Part shown: in pieces, positions 18,592 to 28,800 of the stretch
How positions within the stretch are numbered: position 1 is the stretch's first letter
Layout: each line of letters opens with the position of its first letter
Assembly (NCBI RefSeq): GCF_011927955.1
Contig: NZ_JAATJN010000001.1
Span: 2,480,001-2,544,000 of the forward strand
Reading direction: 5' to 3'
Source: Brevibacterium marinum
GTDB taxonomy: Bacteria; Actinomycetota; Actinomycetes; Actinomycetales; Brevibacteriaceae
Length of the DNA stretch: 64,000 nt
The notes under the pieces: generated by a model
What the model saw: the letters and a program-made list of their open reading frames with translations, nothing else
Database searches by the model: none
What the model was told of the DNA's origin: nothing
Program-made: the position numbers and the translations under genes

Positions 18592-19443
18592 TCAGTACCA
18601 CTCCACGACTCCGCGCATCAGGGCGTCGGCGTATTTCCTCTGACCGGCTTCGGACTCCATCATCGTGGCCTCACTGGGATTGCGCATCTCGCCGCACTCG
18701 ACGATGACGGCGGGCACCGAGGCATTGTTGAGTCCGCCCAGATCGGGCCGACGGCTGATCGCGTTCTTCCCGTAAGCCCGGTTCGGAGTGAAGGGATCGG
18801 CCATCGCTTTGCTCATCGCCTTAGCCAGCCTGTTCGATCCGTCCTCTGCCTCATCGGAGGTGCCCGGGTCGGCGACGATGACGTGGAATCCCTTGGACTG
18901 CGTCGATTCGCTGCCATTGGCGTGGATGCTGACCATGAGGTCGGCGTCATCGGCGAACGTGCCGCGTTCGTCCACACAGGGGCCCACGCCGTCGTTGTCC
19001 TCGCGGCTCATGACCACCTCGGCGCCGGCGTCTTCGAGTTCGGCCTCCAGCATCTGCCCGACGGCCCAGGTGAAATCCGTTTCGGGAAAGCCGGAATCGG
19101 TCGCGGTCCCAGTGGTGTTGCACTGTTTGGTTCCGCCTCGCCCATCGGGGACCTGCCGGGCGATCTCATCGGGGTGTGAGGCATTGCCGCCGTTGTGGCC
19201 GGGGTCGATGGCGATCGTGCGTCCGCTGAGGTCGACGCCCGCGTGACTGGTCTTCTCAGTCTTCGTCGAAGTCTCCTTCTCAGCGCTCTGGCCCGAGCTC
19301 TGGGATTCGGAGGCTCCCTCCGGCACCACCGGTGAGGGCGAGGACGACTCGGGGCTCGGCGGATTCGACCCGCAGCCGACGAGTCCCTGCAGTGTGAGGA
19401 AAGTGCAGAGGAAAGGAATCAGGGTGCGACGACTGGTAGACAT
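18592..19443 (-). CDS. N-acetylmuramoyl-L-alanine amidase, lipoprotein
   Basis: Zinc amidase (Amidase_3 family) that cleaves the bond between N-acetylmuramic acid and the stem peptide. Motifs: IAIDPGHNGG with the first zinc histidine, SIHANG with the second, and the late catalytic region VIVECGEMRNPSEA. The ATG at 19443 gives a signal peptide with lipobox LVGC (about residue 24), so the mature protein is probably lipid-anchored outside the membrane. A Ser/Glu-rich linker follows. Upstream codons open to 19512 but add no signal. 283 residues. Confidence 0.85.
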   Translation of the reverse strand: MSTSRRTLIPFLCTFLTLQGLVGCGSNPPSPESSSPSPVVPEGASESQSSGQSAEKETSTKTEKTSHAGVDLSGRTIAIDPGHNGGNASHPDEIARQVPDGRGGTKQCNTTGTATDSGFPETDFTWAVGQMLEAELEDAGAEVVMSREDNDGVGPCVDERGTFADDADLMVSIHANGSESTQSKGFHVIVADPGTSDEAEDGSNRLAKAMSKAMADPFTPNRAYGKNAISRRPDLGGLNNASVPAVIVECGEMRNPSEATMMESEAGQRKYADALMRGVVEWY

Positions 19444-19535
19444 GGTGTCATTGTTCCAGCAACGGCCCGCGAGCGGGGTCTCGGGCGATTCGCAGGGAGA
19501 CACGGCCCGCAAAGGCTGAGCCGGGAGCGGTACAG

Positions 19536-19552
19536 CGATTAGAATTTAATCG
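19536..19552 (+). promoter_or_regulatory. Dyad over the likely parE -10 box
   Basis: CGATTA-N5-TAATCG is a perfect inverted repeat (17 bp) that contains TAGAAT, a good -10 match, 23 bp before the parE start. It may be an operator or a supercoiling-sensitive promoter feature; no regulator is identified. Confidence 0.4.
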
Positions 19553-19567
19553 AACGAGAGGAAACGT

Positions 19568-21679
19568 GTGGAAGAGGAAAGCTACGGTGCCAGGCACCTG
19601 TCCGTGCTGTCGGGCCTGGAAGCGGTTCGCAAGCGGCCGGGGATGTACATCGGGACCACTGATTCCCGAGGGCTGATGCACTGCCTGTGGGAGATCATCG
19701 ACAATGCCGTCGACGAGGCCCTGGGCGGCTTCGGCGCATCGATCCGCATCGAGCTCGAACCCGATGGCTCGGTGGCGGTCTCGGACAGCGGCCGCGGGAT
19801 CCCTGTGGACATCGAACCCAAGACCGGCCTGACCGGCGTCGAAGTCGTCCTGACCAAGCTCCATGCGGGCGGTAAGTTCGGTGGCAGCTCCTATGCCGCA
19901 TCCGGCGGCCTGCACGGAGTCGGCGCTTCGGTCGTCAATGCGCTCTCGGCCCGGCTCGACGTCGAGGTCACACGCGGGTCGAAGGTCCACAAGATGTCCT
20001 TCCGCCGAGGTGTTCCCGGGCGGTTCGACGATTCCTCCGGCCCGCCCAGTCCCGAGCATCCGTTCGAAGAGTTCCGCGAACCCACCGGTCTCGACATCGT
20101 CCGCAAGGCGAAGAGGGGAGTCACGGGCACCCGGGTCCAGTACTGGGCCGATCCGGAGATCTTCCTGTCCAAGGCCGAATTCGACTACCAGCACCTCGTC
20201 GAGCGCGCCCGTCAGACTGCGTTCCTCGTCCCCGGACTTGAGCTGCGCATCGAGGACCGTCGGGGAGTCGCCCGTGACGAGACCGGTGAGGTCATCGCCG
20301 AACGCGTCGAGGTCTTCCGCTTCGACGGAGGGATCACCGAGTTCGTCGATCATCTGTCGATCGATCCGCCCATCACCGATACCTGGCGTCTGCAGAACAC
20401 CGGTCAGTTCAGCGAGACTGTCCCGGTGCTCGACTCCTCCGGACATCTGGTCTCGAAGGAGGTCGAACGTGAGGTCGGCGTCGACATCGCCCTGCGGTGG
20501 GGGACCGGATACGACACGAAGGTCAAGTCCTTCGTCAACGTCGTGTCGACTCCCCAGGGCGGCACCCATCTGGCCGGATTCGAGCAGGCGAGCCTGAAGG
20601 CAATGCGCAAGGCGGTCGAGGCCAACGCGCGCAAGCTCAAACTGGGCAAGGACAAACTGGAGAAGGACGACGTCCTGGCGGGCCTGACCGCTGTGGTCAC
20701 CGTTCAGCTGGCCGAACCGCAGTTCGAGGGGCAGACCAAAGAGGTCCTGGGCACCGCCGCCGTCAAGCAGATCGTGGCGAAGACCGTCGAGAAGCAGCTG
20801 GGTGCCATCCTGTCCTCGACCAAGCGCGCGGAGAAGCAGCAGGCCGCAGTGCTCATGGAGAAGGTCGTCGCGGAGGTGAAGTCGCGCATCTCCGCTCGCA
20901 CTCACAAGGAGAACCAGCGGCGCAAAACGGCGCTCGAGGCATCGTCCCTGCCGGCCAAACTCTACGACTGCCGTGACAACGGCGTCGAGGACACGGAGCT
21001 GTTCATCGTCGAGGGCGATTCGGCGATGGGCACGGCGAAGGCCGCGCGCAACTCCGACCATCAGGCCCTGTTCCCCATTCGCGGCAAGATCCTCAACGTG
21101 CAGAAGGCCACCCTGTCCGACATGCTGGCCAATGTCGAGTGCGCCGCCCTGATCCAGGTCATCGGGGCCGGTTCCGGCCGCAGCTTCGACATCGACACGG
21201 CCCGCTACGGTCGTGTCGTGATCATGACCGATGCCGACGTCGACGGTGCTCACATTCGCACGCTGCTGCTGACTCTGTTCTTCCGCTATATGAAGCCCAT
21301 GGTCGAACAGGGGCGGGTGTTCGCCGCTGTGCCTCCGCTGCACCGGGTGGAAGTGGTCACGAAACGGGGGACGCCCAACGACATCGTCTACACCTACACC
21401 GAGGCGGAGCTGCATGCACTGCTGAAGAAGCTCGAGAAGTCGAAAAAGACGTACAAGGAGCCCATCCAGCGCTACAAGGGTCTCGGGGAGATGGACGCAG
21501 ACCAGTTGGCCGAGACGACGATGGATCCGAGCATGCGCACCCTGCGTCGTGTCACGATGGCCGACGCCGAGGCGGCCGAGACCACGTTCGAACTTCTCAT
21601 GGGTGCCTCCGTCGGGCCGAGGAAGGAATTCATCGTCTCGGGAGCGGCGGCCCTTGACGCCGAACGCATCGACAGCTGA
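19568..21679 (+). CDS. parE: DNA topoisomerase IV subunit B
   Basis: ATPase subunit of a type II topoisomerase, 703 residues. GHKL ATPase motifs: EIIDNAVDEAL, DSGRGIPVD and GGLHGVGASVVNALS. The TOPRIM domain has ELFIVEGDSAMG and IMTDADVDGAHI, and the C-terminus has YKGLGEMDADQL. I call it ParE rather than GyrB because it lies next to sigA, as in Streptomyces, and has SSYAASGGLHGVGAS rather than the GyrB form. parC is not in the window. GTG start with GAGAGG upstream. Confidence 0.85.
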   Translation: MEEESYGARHLSVLSGLEAVRKRPGMYIGTTDSRGLMHCLWEIIDNAVDEALGGFGASIRIELEPDGSVAVSDSGRGIPVDIEPKTGLTGVEVVLTKLHAGGKFGGSSYAASGGLHGVGASVVNALSARLDVEVTRGSKVHKMSFRRGVPGRFDDSSGPPSPEHPFEEFREPTGLDIVRKAKRGVTGTRVQYWADPEIFLSKAEFDYQHLVERARQTAFLVPGLELRIEDRRGVARDETGEVIAERVEVFRFDGGITEFVDHLSIDPPITDTWRLQNTGQFSETVPVLDSSGHLVSKEVEREVGVDIALRWGTGYDTKVKSFVNVVSTPQGGTHLAGFEQASLKAMRKAVEANARKLKLGKDKLEKDDVLAGLTAVVTVQLAEPQFEGQTKEVLGTAAVKQIVAKTVEKQLGAILSSTKRAEKQQAAVLMEKVVAEVKSRISARTHKENQRRKTALEASSLPAKLYDCRDNGVEDTELFIVEGDSAMGTAKAARNSDHQALFPIRGKILNVQKATLSDMLANVECAALIQVIGAGSGRSFDIDTARYGRVVIMTDADVDGAHIRTLLLTLFFRYMKPMVEQGRVFAAVPPLHRVEVVTKRGTPNDIVYTYTEAELHALLKKLEKSKKTYKEPIQRYKGLGEMDADQLAETTMDPSMRTLRRVTMADAEAAETTFELLMGASVGPRKEFIVSGAAALDAERIDS

Positions 21680-21755
21680 GGGCACAGCGGTCGGCTGACG
21701 GTACCGCGGTCAGCCGAGCGCACCGCTGTCAGCTGAGCGCACCGCTGTCAGTCGG
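21680..21755 (+). repeat. Degenerate tandem repeat after parE
   Basis: About four imperfect units of the form GAGCGCACCGCTGTCAGCT follow the parE stop, ending before the convergent metallopeptidase gene. Confidence 0.55.
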
Positions 21756-21761
21756 TCGTTC

Positions 21762-22655
21762 TCAGAGCCCCGAGGTCACGGGGGCGAACAGCAGCAGGCT
21801 GGGCACGAACAGCAGCCCGACGGCGATGAGCACCGACATCACCCTGACGGGTATCCGCGTCGGGTCGATCGGGCGCGAGAGCCGCTCGACCCGCTGGGCG
21901 GAGAGTTCGCTTCGATGGTCCGGGCTGATATCGGCCGCGCTGCGCACCGCCCTCGCCAGGATCTCGGGGTCGACACGTTCGCGCGCCTGATCATCGGCCA
22001 TGAGCTCGATCAGCCCGTTGACCGAGTTGAGGCCGATCGCCGTCGCGGAGAAGAACGGCAGAGCACGGTGCCACGCGGCGAAGGGGATGACGAGGACATC
22101 GTGGCGAAAGTCGAGGTGCGCCCTCTCATGGGCGATCACAGCCGCGCGCTCCTCGTCACTGAGGACCTCGAGCAGACCCGTGGAGACCACCGCGGTGCCC
22201 TTGCGTGGACCCTGCGGCAGGCAGTAGGCCACCGCCTCGTCAGAGGCGATGATCCGAGTATCCGGGTAGGTGGCGGAGGGTTCGCTGAGCAGATGCAGGA
22301 TCTCATCATGGCGGATGCGGGTTCTGCGCGCCGAATAGAAGGTCAGTGCCAGACACCCGAGCAGTCGCCCGATGAGCAGCACGGCGATGATGAGGAAGAT
22401 CCAGGCGACGACGGAGAGCTGTGCATGTGAATGCCCTCTGACGAGCTGCCAGAGACCTTCGGGCAGGCTGTGTGAGGCCGGTGCCACGGCGAAAGCCAGA
22501 GCCGTTCCGATCAGGGAGAGTCCGCCGGAGAGTCCGACCGCCTGCCACAGCACGACCTTCGAGATGGGATCCCCGCGAAAACGCGAGAGCGCGGCCGGAA
22601 CCGGCCATGCCAGGAGAACAGCCAGTACTGCGAGGGCGGATCCCACGATGCTCAT
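21762..22655 (-). CDS. M56 (BlaR1-type) membrane metallopeptidase
   Basis: Integral membrane zinc protease of 297 residues with several hydrophobic helices. HERAH (in AVIAHERAHLDF) is the HExxH zinc motif, and ELMADDQA supplies the third-ligand region. It lacks an extracellular penicillin-binding sensor domain. Family members pair with BlaI-type repressors and are thought to trigger their inactivation. The blaI gene lies just upstream on the same strand with an 18-bp gap, so the pair forms an operon next to the cyd genes. Confidence 0.85.
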   Translation of the reverse strand: MSIVGSALAVLAVLLAWPVPAALSRFRGDPISKVVLWQAVGLSGGLSLIGTALAFAVAPASHSLPEGLWQLVRGHSHAQLSVVAWIFLIIAVLLIGRLLGCLALTFYSARRTRIRHDEILHLLSEPSATYPDTRIIASDEAVAYCLPQGPRKGTAVVSTGLLEVLSDEERAAVIAHERAHLDFRHDVLVIPFAAWHRALPFFSATAIGLNSVNGLIELMADDQARERVDPEILARAVRSAADISPDHRSELSAQRVERLSRPIDPTRIPVRVMSVLIAVGLLFVPSLLLFAPVTSGL

Positions 22656-22673
22656 GCTCGTGTACGACCTGCG

Positions 22674-23036
22674 TCAGGAATTGGCTGAGTGATTGCGTCC
22701 GAGAATGTTGCGCAGAGCCTTCGTGTCGGCTTCCGAAACGGTGCCGAGGAAGCGGGCGAGGACCGCCTGGCGATCAGGGGCCTGAGACAGAACTTCGGTC
22801 ATCAGCTCTGCCACATGGTCTTCGCGCGTTGAGACCGCGAGGTAGCGGTGCGGGCGGATGCTGCGGTCACGCGTGACGAACCCCTTCTTCTCCAACCGAG
22901 TCAGGACGGTGTGGACGGTGGTCAGCGCCAGATCGCGTGAGGCCAGGGCGTCGCGGAGTTCGGCCGCACTCAAGCCGTCGTCATGTACCCAGATGGCGTC
23001 CATGACGCTGCGTTCGAGTTCGCCGAGTGTTCCCAC
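22674..23036 (-). CDS. blaI: BlaI/MecI-family transcriptional repressor
   Basis: Winged-helix repressor of 120 residues (LGELERSVMDAIW, then LTTVHTVLTRLEKKGFVTRD as recognition helix and wing). BlaI-family proteins bind dyads as dimers and are released by a partner M56 protease, encoded next in the operon. A 17-bp dyad stands before its own start, and two near-perfect copies stand before the divergent cydA. I infer that it represses cytochrome bd and itself. No beta-lactamase gene is nearby. Confidence 0.88.
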   Translation of the reverse strand: MGTLGELERSVMDAIWVHDDGLSAAELRDALASRDLALTTVHTVLTRLEKKGFVTRDRSIRPHRYLAVSTREDHVAELMTEVLSQAPDRQAVLARFLGTVSEADTKALRNILGRNHSANS

Positions 23037-23084
23037 GGTGTCCTTGTCCTTCGAGGTGATGGTTCTGTCTACGCCTCAGTCTAA

Positions 23085-23101
23085 CTCTACAAGCTGTCGA
23101 A
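23085..23101. promoter_or_regulatory. Probable BlaI operator at the blaI promoter
   Basis: CTCTAC-AAGCT-GTCGAA, 10 of 12 arm bases matching the TTCTAC-N5-GTAGAA dyad seen at cydA. It lies about 50 bp upstream of the blaI start and is suited to autorepression. Confidence 0.6.
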
Positions 23102-23204
23102 TTCCATGTGAGATCGACCGCGGTGCCCTGTGAGCGGACCTGTCGGGCGACGCGAAGTGCTCTGATACGTGGGATCTCGAATGGCGAGAGCTTGCGGAAC
23201 TACC

Positions 23205-23238
23205 TTCTACGCACTGTAGAATTCTACGTGTAGTAGAA
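23205..23238. promoter_or_regulatory. Two adjacent BlaI-type operators before cydA
   Basis: Two perfect TTCTAC-N5-GTAGAA dyads (23205-23221 and 23222-23238) abut exactly, ending 27 bp before the preferred cydA start. This arrangement fits cooperative binding of two repressor dimers over the promoter. Confidence 0.7.
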
Positions 23239-23265
23239 ATTCGGTCTTCCATGAACGGAGTACCC

Positions 23266-24837
23266 ATGGACCTGGATCCGGTCCTCATCGGACGTTGGCA
23301 GTTCGGCATCACCACCGTCTACCACTTCTGGATGGTCCCGCTGACTCTCGGCCTCGGCATGCTCGTCGCGATCCTGCAGACCATGTACCACCGCACGGGC
23401 AACGAGATGTACCTGCGCAGCACCAAGTTCTTCGGGAAGCTCTTCCTCATCAACTTCATCATGGGAGTTGCGACCGGTCTGGTCCAGGAGTTCCAGTTCG
23501 GCATGGCCTGGAGCGAGTACTCGCGCTTCGTCGGGGATGTGTTCGGCGCACCGCTGGCACTGGAGGCGCTGCTGGCGTTCTTCCTCGAATCCACGTTCCT
23601 CGGTCTCTGGATATTCGGCTGGGGTCGACTGCCGCGTGCGGTCCATCTGGGCAGCCTCTGGTGCGCCGTTATCGGCTCGTGGATCTCCGCCTACTTCATC
23701 ATCGTCGCCAACTCCTGGATGCAGCACCCGGTCGGTGTGGAGATGGTCGACGGAAGGCCGGTGATGACCGATGTCTGGGCCGTGATGACGAACAACACGG
23801 CGCTTGCCGCCTACAGCCACGCGCTGTGCGGAGCCCTGGCCGTGGGCGGCAGCTTCCTGATCGGCATCTCCTGGTATCACCTGTACCGTCGGCGAAAGGA
23901 CGGCATCGACACGATCGGAGCTGACGGGAAGGTCGTCGTCGGCGCAGCTGCGGATGTGCCCGGCCGTGACGCGTTGGATCACCAGGTCTGGATTCGGTCT
24001 CTGCGCATCGGCGCGATCGTGGGCATCGTCGCCTTCGTCGGAGTGGCGATCACCGGCGACATCCAGTCGAAGCTTATGTTCGAACAGCAGCCGATGAAGA
24101 TGGCCTCCGCCGAGGCTGCCTGCCACGACGGCACCGAGTTCTCGGTGCTCACGATCGGTGATCCCGCGTCGAACGACTGCGACGGGGTGGAGAACGTGTT
24201 CGAGATTCCCGGGCTGCTGTCCTTCCTCGCCAAGGGGGACTTCGACACCCCGGTCCACGGAGTCACGACCCTGCTGCCCGACTATCAGGAGAAGTACGGC
24301 ACCCATCTGCCCGAAGACGAACGCTACGGACAGCACTCGGGCGAGAAGATCGACTACCAGCCCATCATGATCGTCACCTACTGGGGATTCAGGCTGATGA
24401 TCGGATTCGGCATGATCGCGGCCGGTGTCAGCGCCCTGAGCCTGTGGCTGACCCGGAAGGGCACTGTTCCCGCCTCGCCCTGGCTGAAGCGCGGTGCGCT
24501 GCTGGCGATCACCGCCCCGTTCCTCGCGAACTCCGCGGGCTGGATCTTCACGGAGATGGGACGCCAGCCGTTCGTGGTCGCGCCCAATCCCGCCCAACTC
24601 GACGGGGTGTACATGTTCACCCAAGCCGCGCTGTCACCCGAGCTGACTCCCGGGATGCTGCTGTTCTCGCTGATCAGCCTCAGCCTCGTCTACGGCATTC
24701 TCATGGTCGTCGAACTCCGCCTGCTCATCGTCTACATCAGGGGAGGGGTCGCCTCGGCGATGCCGGAGCTCGCGAAGACCAACCACACCCCGCGGATCAC
24801 GAACGACGAAGACGACGTCCTGTCGTTCGCGTACTGA
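23266..24837 (+). CDS. cydA: Cytochrome bd ubiquinol/menaquinol oxidase subunit I
   Basis: Heme-bearing subunit of the high-affinity terminal oxidase, 523 residues and multi-spanning. MDLDPVLIGRWQFGITTVYHFWMVPLTLG is the expected N-terminus (split here only for description), with the first heme histidine in VYHF. The segment WIFTEMGRQPFVV is the conserved C-terminal motif. The ATG at 23266 is preferred because AACGGAG precedes it; an in-frame ATG at 23251 lies upstream. The cyd operon continues with cydB (12 bp later) and cydDC. Confidence 0.95.
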   Translation: MDLDPVLIGRWQFGITTVYHFWMVPLTLGLGMLVAILQTMYHRTGNEMYLRSTKFFGKLFLINFIMGVATGLVQEFQFGMAWSEYSRFVGDVFGAPLALEALLAFFLESTFLGLWIFGWGRLPRAVHLGSLWCAVIGSWISAYFIIVANSWMQHPVGVEMVDGRPVMTDVWAVMTNNTALAAYSHALCGALAVGGSFLIGISWYHLYRRRKDGIDTIGADGKVVVGAAADVPGRDALDHQVWIRSLRIGAIVGIVAFVGVAITGDIQSKLMFEQQPMKMASAEAACHDGTEFSVLTIGDPASNDCDGVENVFEIPGLLSFLAKGDFDTPVHGVTTLLPDYQEKYGTHLPEDERYGQHSGEKIDYQPIMIVTYWGFRLMIGFGMIAAGVSALSLWLTRKGTVPASPWLKRGALLAITAPFLANSAGWIFTEMGRQPFVVAPNPAQLDGVYMFTQAALSPELTPGMLLFSLISLSLVYGILMVVELRLLIVYIRGGVASAMPELAKTNHTPRITNDEDDVLSFAY

Positions 24838-24849
24838 GGAGAAGAAACG

Positions 24850-25872
24850 ATGGAAATGCTCGCCACGATCTGGTTCGTCCTCATCATCGTGCTGTGGACG
24901 GGTTACCTGTTCCTCGACGGATTCGACCTCGGAGTCGGGATGCTCATGCCGGTGCTGAGTCGAACCGAGCGGCAGAAGCGCGTGCTGCTCAACACGATCG
25001 GACCGACATGGGATGGCAACGAGGTGTGGCTGATCACCGCGGCCGGCGCAACCTTCGCGGCCTTTCCGCACTGGTACGCCTCGCTGTTCAGCGCCCTCTA
25101 CATACCCCTGACCCTGTGTCTGCTGGCGCTGATCTTCCGCGCCGTCGCCATCGAGTACCGCGGCAAGGGCCACTCCCGGGCATGGAAGTCCTTCTGGACC
25201 TGGGCGATGGCGCTGGGCTCGGCCGGGACCGCGTTCTTCGTCGGAGCCCTGCTGGCCATCACCTCCAGCGGGCTGCCGCTCAATGAGCACGGTGACATCG
25301 TCGGCGGGGCCTTCGCCTGGTTCGGTTGGCCAGCCGTCTTCGGCGGTCTGGGCGGAATCGGCTTCGCCCTCGTCCACGGCCTGATCTTCCTCGGGCTCAA
25401 GACCCAGGAGCACGTGCGGGAGAAGGCCCGGCGGTGGGCGATGCGTCTGATGCTGCCGGGATCGGTCGGCTTCCTCGTCTGGTTCTCGCTCTCGATCACG
25501 AAGGCCACGTGGCTCACGGCCGTCGTCGCAGCGGCCCTGATCGCTCTGGCGGCGACTTTCTTCGCGGTGCGTGCCGGAGCGGAGAAGACCGCTTTCGCAC
25601 TGCACGGAATCTACCTCGGATCGGGAATCTTCGCCGTGTTCGCCGGCGCCTACCCGAATGTGCTGCCGTCCACGCTGGATCCGGCCGATTCACTGACCAT
25701 CGCCTCGGCGTCGTCATCGGATTACACGCTGACCGTGATGCTGGTCGCGACGGTGATCTGCCTGCCGATCATCATCGGCTACCAGATCTTCAGCTACCGG
25801 ATGTTCCTCGGCCGGATCGCCGAAACACACATCCCCGAAGCCCACAGGGTGCCGGTGGCGATCAGATCATGA
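24850..25872 (+). CDS. cydB: Cytochrome bd oxidase subunit II
   Basis: Partner subunit of CydA in the inner membrane, 340 residues with about eight hydrophobic helices. GYLFLDGFDLGVGML and GPTWDGNEVWLI are family signatures. AGGAGAAG precedes the ATG. The stop codon overlaps the start of the cydDC gene by 4 bases, indicating coupled translation. Confidence 0.95.
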   Translation: MEMLATIWFVLIIVLWTGYLFLDGFDLGVGMLMPVLSRTERQKRVLLNTIGPTWDGNEVWLITAAGATFAAFPHWYASLFSALYIPLTLCLLALIFRAVAIEYRGKGHSRAWKSFWTWAMALGSAGTAFFVGALLAITSSGLPLNEHGDIVGGAFAWFGWPAVFGGLGGIGFALVHGLIFLGLKTQEHVREKARRWAMRLMLPGSVGFLVWFSLSITKATWLTAVVAAALIALAATFFAVRAGAEKTAFALHGIYLGSGIFAVFAGAYPNVLPSTLDPADSLTIASASSSDYTLTVMLVATVICLPIIIGYQIFSYRMFLGRIAETHIPEAHRVPVAIRS

Positions 25873-28800
25873 GATCACCGCTGCGAATCCTGCTCGACCT
25901 GCCGGAAGGCCGACGTGGCTTCGGCCTCTCGATCTTCAGCGCTCTGGCCCGAGCGGTGGGTATCGTGCTCATCGCCGAGTCGCTCGTGCGCGCGATCGTC
26001 GACGTGAGCCCCCTCGCCGTCTGGGCGGTGCTGGGCCTACTCGGGGCGGCGCTGCGTGGGTCGAGTCTGTGGATCGATCACAGCCTGGGCACCTCCCTGG
26101 CGGCCGCGAACAAACAGCGGCTGAGGTCCTCGATTGTGCGGTCACTGCTGACAGGGCGCGGGCAGCCGCGGATGAACACTGCGGTCACCGTCACCCGAGG
26201 CATCGATGACCTCGACGACTACTTCACGACGGTGGTGCCGGCACTGAGCGCGGCGGCCGTAGTGCCGCTGACTCTGCTCGTCCGGATCGTGTTCACCGAT
26301 GTCCTCTCCGCGGTCATCATCGCACTGTGTCTGCCATTGGTGCCGGTATTCATGATCCTCATCGGTCGCTTCACCGAGGATTCGACGGCGGCAAGCAACA
26401 CGGCTCTCGAGCGGATGTCGAACCATCTGGCCGAGCTGGCCGAGGGGCTGCCCGTGCTCATCGGCCTCGGCCGTTCGAGGGACCACGCGCGGACGCTGCG
26501 GGCCCTCGGCGAGAGATATCACTCCGCCAACCTCGCGACACTGCGCATCGCTTTCCTCTCCAGCCTCGCCCTCGAACTCATCGCCACCATCTCCGTCGCT
26601 CTGGTCGCCGTCGTCATCGGCCTCCGTCTCGTCTCGGGCAGCATGGACCTCGGCGACGGACTCTTCGTCCTGCTGTTGGCTCCGGAGTGCTTCATCCCGC
26701 TGCGCGAACTCGGTTCCGGCTACCACGCCAGCGAAGACGGGCGTGACGCGCAGGAGCGCGCACATGCGCTGATCTCGAGCACCGACAGCACGGCCGGGCA
26801 CGAACGCGAGCCGGACGGGCGGGTCGACGGTTCCCACTGCGTCATCTACCCGAACGGAACGACGATCGCGTGGACGGACGACATTCCGACCGGTCCCGGC
26901 GTCACCGCCGTCCGTGGTGCCTCGGGCGCAGGAAAATCCACGATTCTCGCAGCTCTGGCCGGGACCCTCCCCGCCCGGACCCGGACGACTCTGAGGCCGC
27001 GACGGGTCGCATTCGTTTCGCAGGCACCGCGAGTATTCGCCGACACGATCGGGGCCGAACTCGATGTCCACGGTGTGCCGGTGCCACAGCGGCAGTCGGT
27101 ACTTCTGGCCGCCGGCCTGCCGGACGACCCGCGCCAGTCGACCTCGGCTCTGAGCCCCGGACAGCTTCGCAGGCTCGCCTTCGTACGCGTGCTGCACCGG
27201 ATCGAGGGCGAAGCACAGATACTCGTCCTGGACGAGCCGACCGCCCACCTCGACGATGAGAATGCGGAGTTCATCATCGGCATGATCGCCGAGGCGGCCA
27301 CACGTATCCGAGTCGTCCTGGCCAGCCATGACAACCGGGTCGGGGAGTTGGCAGGTCACACGATCACGCCCGAGAATTCCGTTTCGAGTCCGAGCGATGC
27401 GGAGACAGAGGCGCACCGAGCAGCGGTCTCTTCGGCGACGTCGGTCTCCTCGGCACCGACCACCGAGACGGTCCGCGAAGCAGGGACCGCGACGGCGGAA
27501 GAACAGGCGGCCGCGGAACCTCGCCCGAACCGGCATGAGCGGTGGTCGACCCTCCGGCGACGGTGGTCGCTGCTGCGATCGAGCCTGCCGCTGTTCACTC
27601 CGAACATGATCATCGCGCTGCTGTCCTCGTGTGCCTCGAGCCTGTCGGCGATCGCGCTGACCGCGGTCTCCGCCTGGCTCATCGTCGAGGCCTCGTACCA
27701 GCCTCCCATCATGCTCCTCTTGGTCGCCATCGTCGGTGTGCGGTTCTTCGGACTGAGCCGGTCCGTGCTGCTCTACCTCAGTCGACTCAAGCTGCACTCG
27801 GCGATCTTCGCGTCCCTGGGCAGGCTGCGCTCCCGACTCTGGAGGCACTTCGAGACCGTCGGCATGGGCGACCGGAAGCTGCTGACCTCCGATGCCGCAT
27901 TGGCCACGATGGTCTCCGATGCCGACGACGTCCGGGATCTGATTCCCAGGACGCTCTTCCCACCGGTCGCCTCCGCTCTGGTCTTCGTCGCCGTGCTCAT
28001 CGCCACCTGGGCGCTCGACCCTGCCTCTCTGCCGTTGTTCGTGGCCTTCGGCCTGCTCGACCTCCTTGTGCTCTCCGGGATGGTCGTGAGAAGCCAGAGC
28101 CGCCTGGCGGGCCGCATCCGTCGCGTGCGCAACCGGATCCTCACGGTTCTCACCCGCGCCCTGAACGCCAAAACGGACCTGCGGACGAACCGCGCCGAGG
28201 CGGCGGTGCTGATGGCGCTCGAGCGGGAGGAGCGCGACCTGGAGGCGGCCGCGCGTCGTTCCTCCCGCAACTTCGGTGCTGCACAGCTGTGGCTGCAGCT
28301 GACGACGGTGGCGACCGCGATGCTCATCGCAGTGACCTCGTCGGCACCGACCGAGATCCTGGCTGTCCTCGTCCTCATGGCACTGGGGCTCAACGACGTC
28401 TTCTCACAGTCACTGGGCGCCTTCCGTCAGTTGCCGAGCCTCGGAGTCGTCCTCGACCGACTGCCCGACCTCTCATCCCCGCAGTCGGCATCATCGCATG
28501 ATCCCGATGGTGAGCCGGCCGGCGACGAGGCGCTCGGCCAGAGGCCGGTGACGAGTCTCGAACTCGAGCAGATGTCGGTCGGATGGGATGCCGGTCCCGT
28601 CGTCGAGGACGTGGACCTGCACGCACAGAGGGGGCAGTGGACCGTCGTGGTCGGCGACAGCGGCTCGGGAAAGTCGACGACGCTGAGCGTGCTGCTGCGG
28701 TTCCTCGACCCGTGGACGGGCAGATACCATGCCGAGGACGAGGCAGGAGCGCGGACGGACATGCTGGAACTGAGCCCGGCGGACCTCGCGGGAAGGATCG

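Noticed and set aside
19568-21679. parE read as gyrB
   Set aside because: Location beside sigA and the loop sequence fit ParE better; gyrA and recF are not adjacent.
19448-21685. 745-codon antisense frame over parE
   Set aside because: Composition-driven; parE motifs on the other strand are unambiguous.
21762-23036. BlaR1/BlaI as a beta-lactam resistance system
   Set aside because: The membrane protein lacks a penicillin sensor domain, there is no beta-lactamase nearby, and the operators point to cyd genes.
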